From Candidatus Planktophila limnetica (GTDB lineage Bacteria > Actinomycetota > Actinomycetes > Nanopelagicales > Nanopelagicaceae), in contig JAPOHK010000039.1 in the NCBI GenBank assembly GCA_029979485.1, positions 1 through 7,653 of the forward strand: a stretch of DNA of 7,653 nucleotides, in the 5' to 3' direction. A program made the position numbers and the translations under genes. The first letter of the stretch is position 1. Each line of letters opens with the position of its first letter. The notes below the pieces were generated by a model that was given only the letters and a program-made list of their open reading frames with translations, was not told the DNA's origin and searched no databases. Positions 6,934 through 7,653 of this stretch are shown here, piece after piece.

Positions 6934-7653
6934 TAGCGAGATTGCGCAGTTTCCAGAATATGTCGGACCACTGTTGTTGGGTGATCCCACATTGGTGCGT
7001 GGCCACAGTTCTCGATGACAAACCACTTGCTGTGTGCTGGTACTACCGAACGCTCTTGGCAACTTGATGCAGGCAATGTGTTATCAGAATCTCCAAAAAC
7101 AATTGTTACTGGTATTGATTGCGGAATAGGGGAATCAAAGCGTTTCTTAAGCATTGCATCCCATGCTGGAAAATATCCAGGAGCAGAGCTCATTGCATTT
7201 GTAGCATCCAAACAAGTTTCATAACTCAGGCTCTTCCATAATGGACTTACCTCTGCAAAACCAAGTTTGCGCGCCCACTCATATCTCAAGGCAAATGGCG
7301 AGAGTGGTCGAGTTGTTTTTGCCAGAAAGCGAAGTAATGCAGTTCCTGGATATCGAGCGGTATATGGAGCAAGCCATAAACCAGCAGGTGCTAAACCAGT
7401 AATAGATAAGACGCGGCCACTATGTTTTGCAGCAACTTCTAGTGCGACCCAGCCACCTAATGAGTTTCCACATAAGTGAAACTTTTCGATTTCCAATGAA
7501 CTCATTGTTTCGCAGACGGCATCGCCTAGTGAGCGCGGATCCATTGCTTGGGAAATAGACATTGGTGTTTTGCCATGTCCAGGAAGATCCAGAGTTACAA
7601 CAGTGAAGTGGCGGGTCAACTCAGGAGTAATAAATTTCCAGGCTGTTGCAGCT
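6933..7653 (-). CDS. Alpha/beta hydrolase, N-terminus cut by window edge
   Basis: Serine hydrolase-type alpha/beta fold protein; the frame stays open to the right edge. A TTG at 7619-7617 could be read as a start, but it is very probably internal Leu. The 11 codons before it (AATAWKFITPE) continue the usual segment between strand 3 and the oxyanion region of this fold. Numbering from that Leu, LDLPGHG is at 10-16, the nucleophile elbow GNSLGG at 51-56 (Ser53), FGDSD around 173-177 supplies the acidic residue, and CGHAPMWDHP near the C-terminus holds the catalytic His. A cap domain rich in aromatic and basic residues lies between. The general pattern resembles BioH/MenH-type esterases and lipases, but no substrate can be assigned. 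Its TAA overlaps the ATG of the crtA-like gene, so it belongs to the carotenoid operon. A carotenoid-ester or acyl-donor role is only a guess. Confidence 0.82.
   Translation of the reverse strand, partial: AATAWKFITPELTRHFTVVTLDLPGHGKTPMSISQAMDPRSLGDAVCETMSSLEIEKFHLCGNSLGGWVALEVAAKHSGRVLSITGLAPAGLWLAPYTARYPGTALLRFLAKTTRPLSPFALRYEWARKLGFAEVSPLWKSLSYETCLDATNAMSSAPGYFPAWDAMLKKRFDSPIPQSIPVTIVFGDSDNTLPASSCQERSVVPAHSKWFVIENCGHAPMWDHPTTVVRHILETAQSR

Noticed and set aside
6934..7062. 43-codon N-terminal extension of the CrtA-like frame starting at 7062
   Set aside because: It lies wholly inside the hydrolase gene, has no family resemblance, and the internal ATG at 6933 forms a TAATG overlap at the expected family N-terminus.
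7617..7619. TTG as start codon of the alpha/beta hydrolase
   Set aside because: The frame continues to the window edge with sequence that fits the fold (AATAWKFITPE), so the true start is outside the window.

Overview
The window is almost entirely coding and holds a carotenoid biosynthesis locus, most likely from a mid- to low-GC actinobacterium. Base composition looks to be in the mid-40s % GC by eye. Intergenic spacing is minimal, two genes use GTG starts, and the prenyl synthase and desaturases have an actinobacterial look. A streamlined freshwater lineage such as the Nanopelagicales (acI) would fit, but that assignment is inference from style and gene content, not from a marker gene.

Layout, left to right. 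(1) Positions 1-2192, minus strand: a two-gene unit of crtE (GGPP synthase type) followed by crtI (phytoene desaturase, cut by the left edge), joined by a TAATG stop/start overlap. (2) Positions 2193-2247: the only sizeable intergenic gap (55 bp), with divergent starts and a plausible leaderless promoter for crtE. (3) Positions 2248-2868, plus strand: a CDP-alcohol phosphatidyltransferase family membrane enzyme, the only gene on this strand. Its 3' end overlaps the convergent neighbour by 47 bp. (4) Positions 2822-7653, minus strand: a tightly packed five-gene operon read right to left: alpha/beta hydrolase (N-terminus cut by the right edge), a CrtA-family carotenoid 2-oxygenase, CruF (1',2'-hydratase), a CruC/CruG-like membrane glycosyltransferase, and a second CrtI/CrtD-type desaturase.

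How the genes fit together. CrtE would make C20 GGPP. Phytoene synthase (CrtB) is not in the window and may lie beyond the left edge. CrtI would desaturate phytoene towards lycopene. The right-hand operon carries enzymes that modify an acyclic psi end: hydration at C-1 (CruF), desaturation at C-3,4 (CrtD-like), oxygenation at C-2 (CrtA family) and glycosylation of the new hydroxyl (GT2). The predicted product is a hydroxylated, possibly 2-oxo or 2-hydroxy, glycosylated acyclic or monocyclic carotenoid, related in chemistry to myxoxanthophyll, deinoxanthin or hydroxyspheroidenone. The alpha/beta hydrolase is translationally coupled to the CrtA-like gene and has no obvious established role in such a pathway. 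It is the most open question here. No RNA gene, CRISPR array, mobile element or long repeat was seen.
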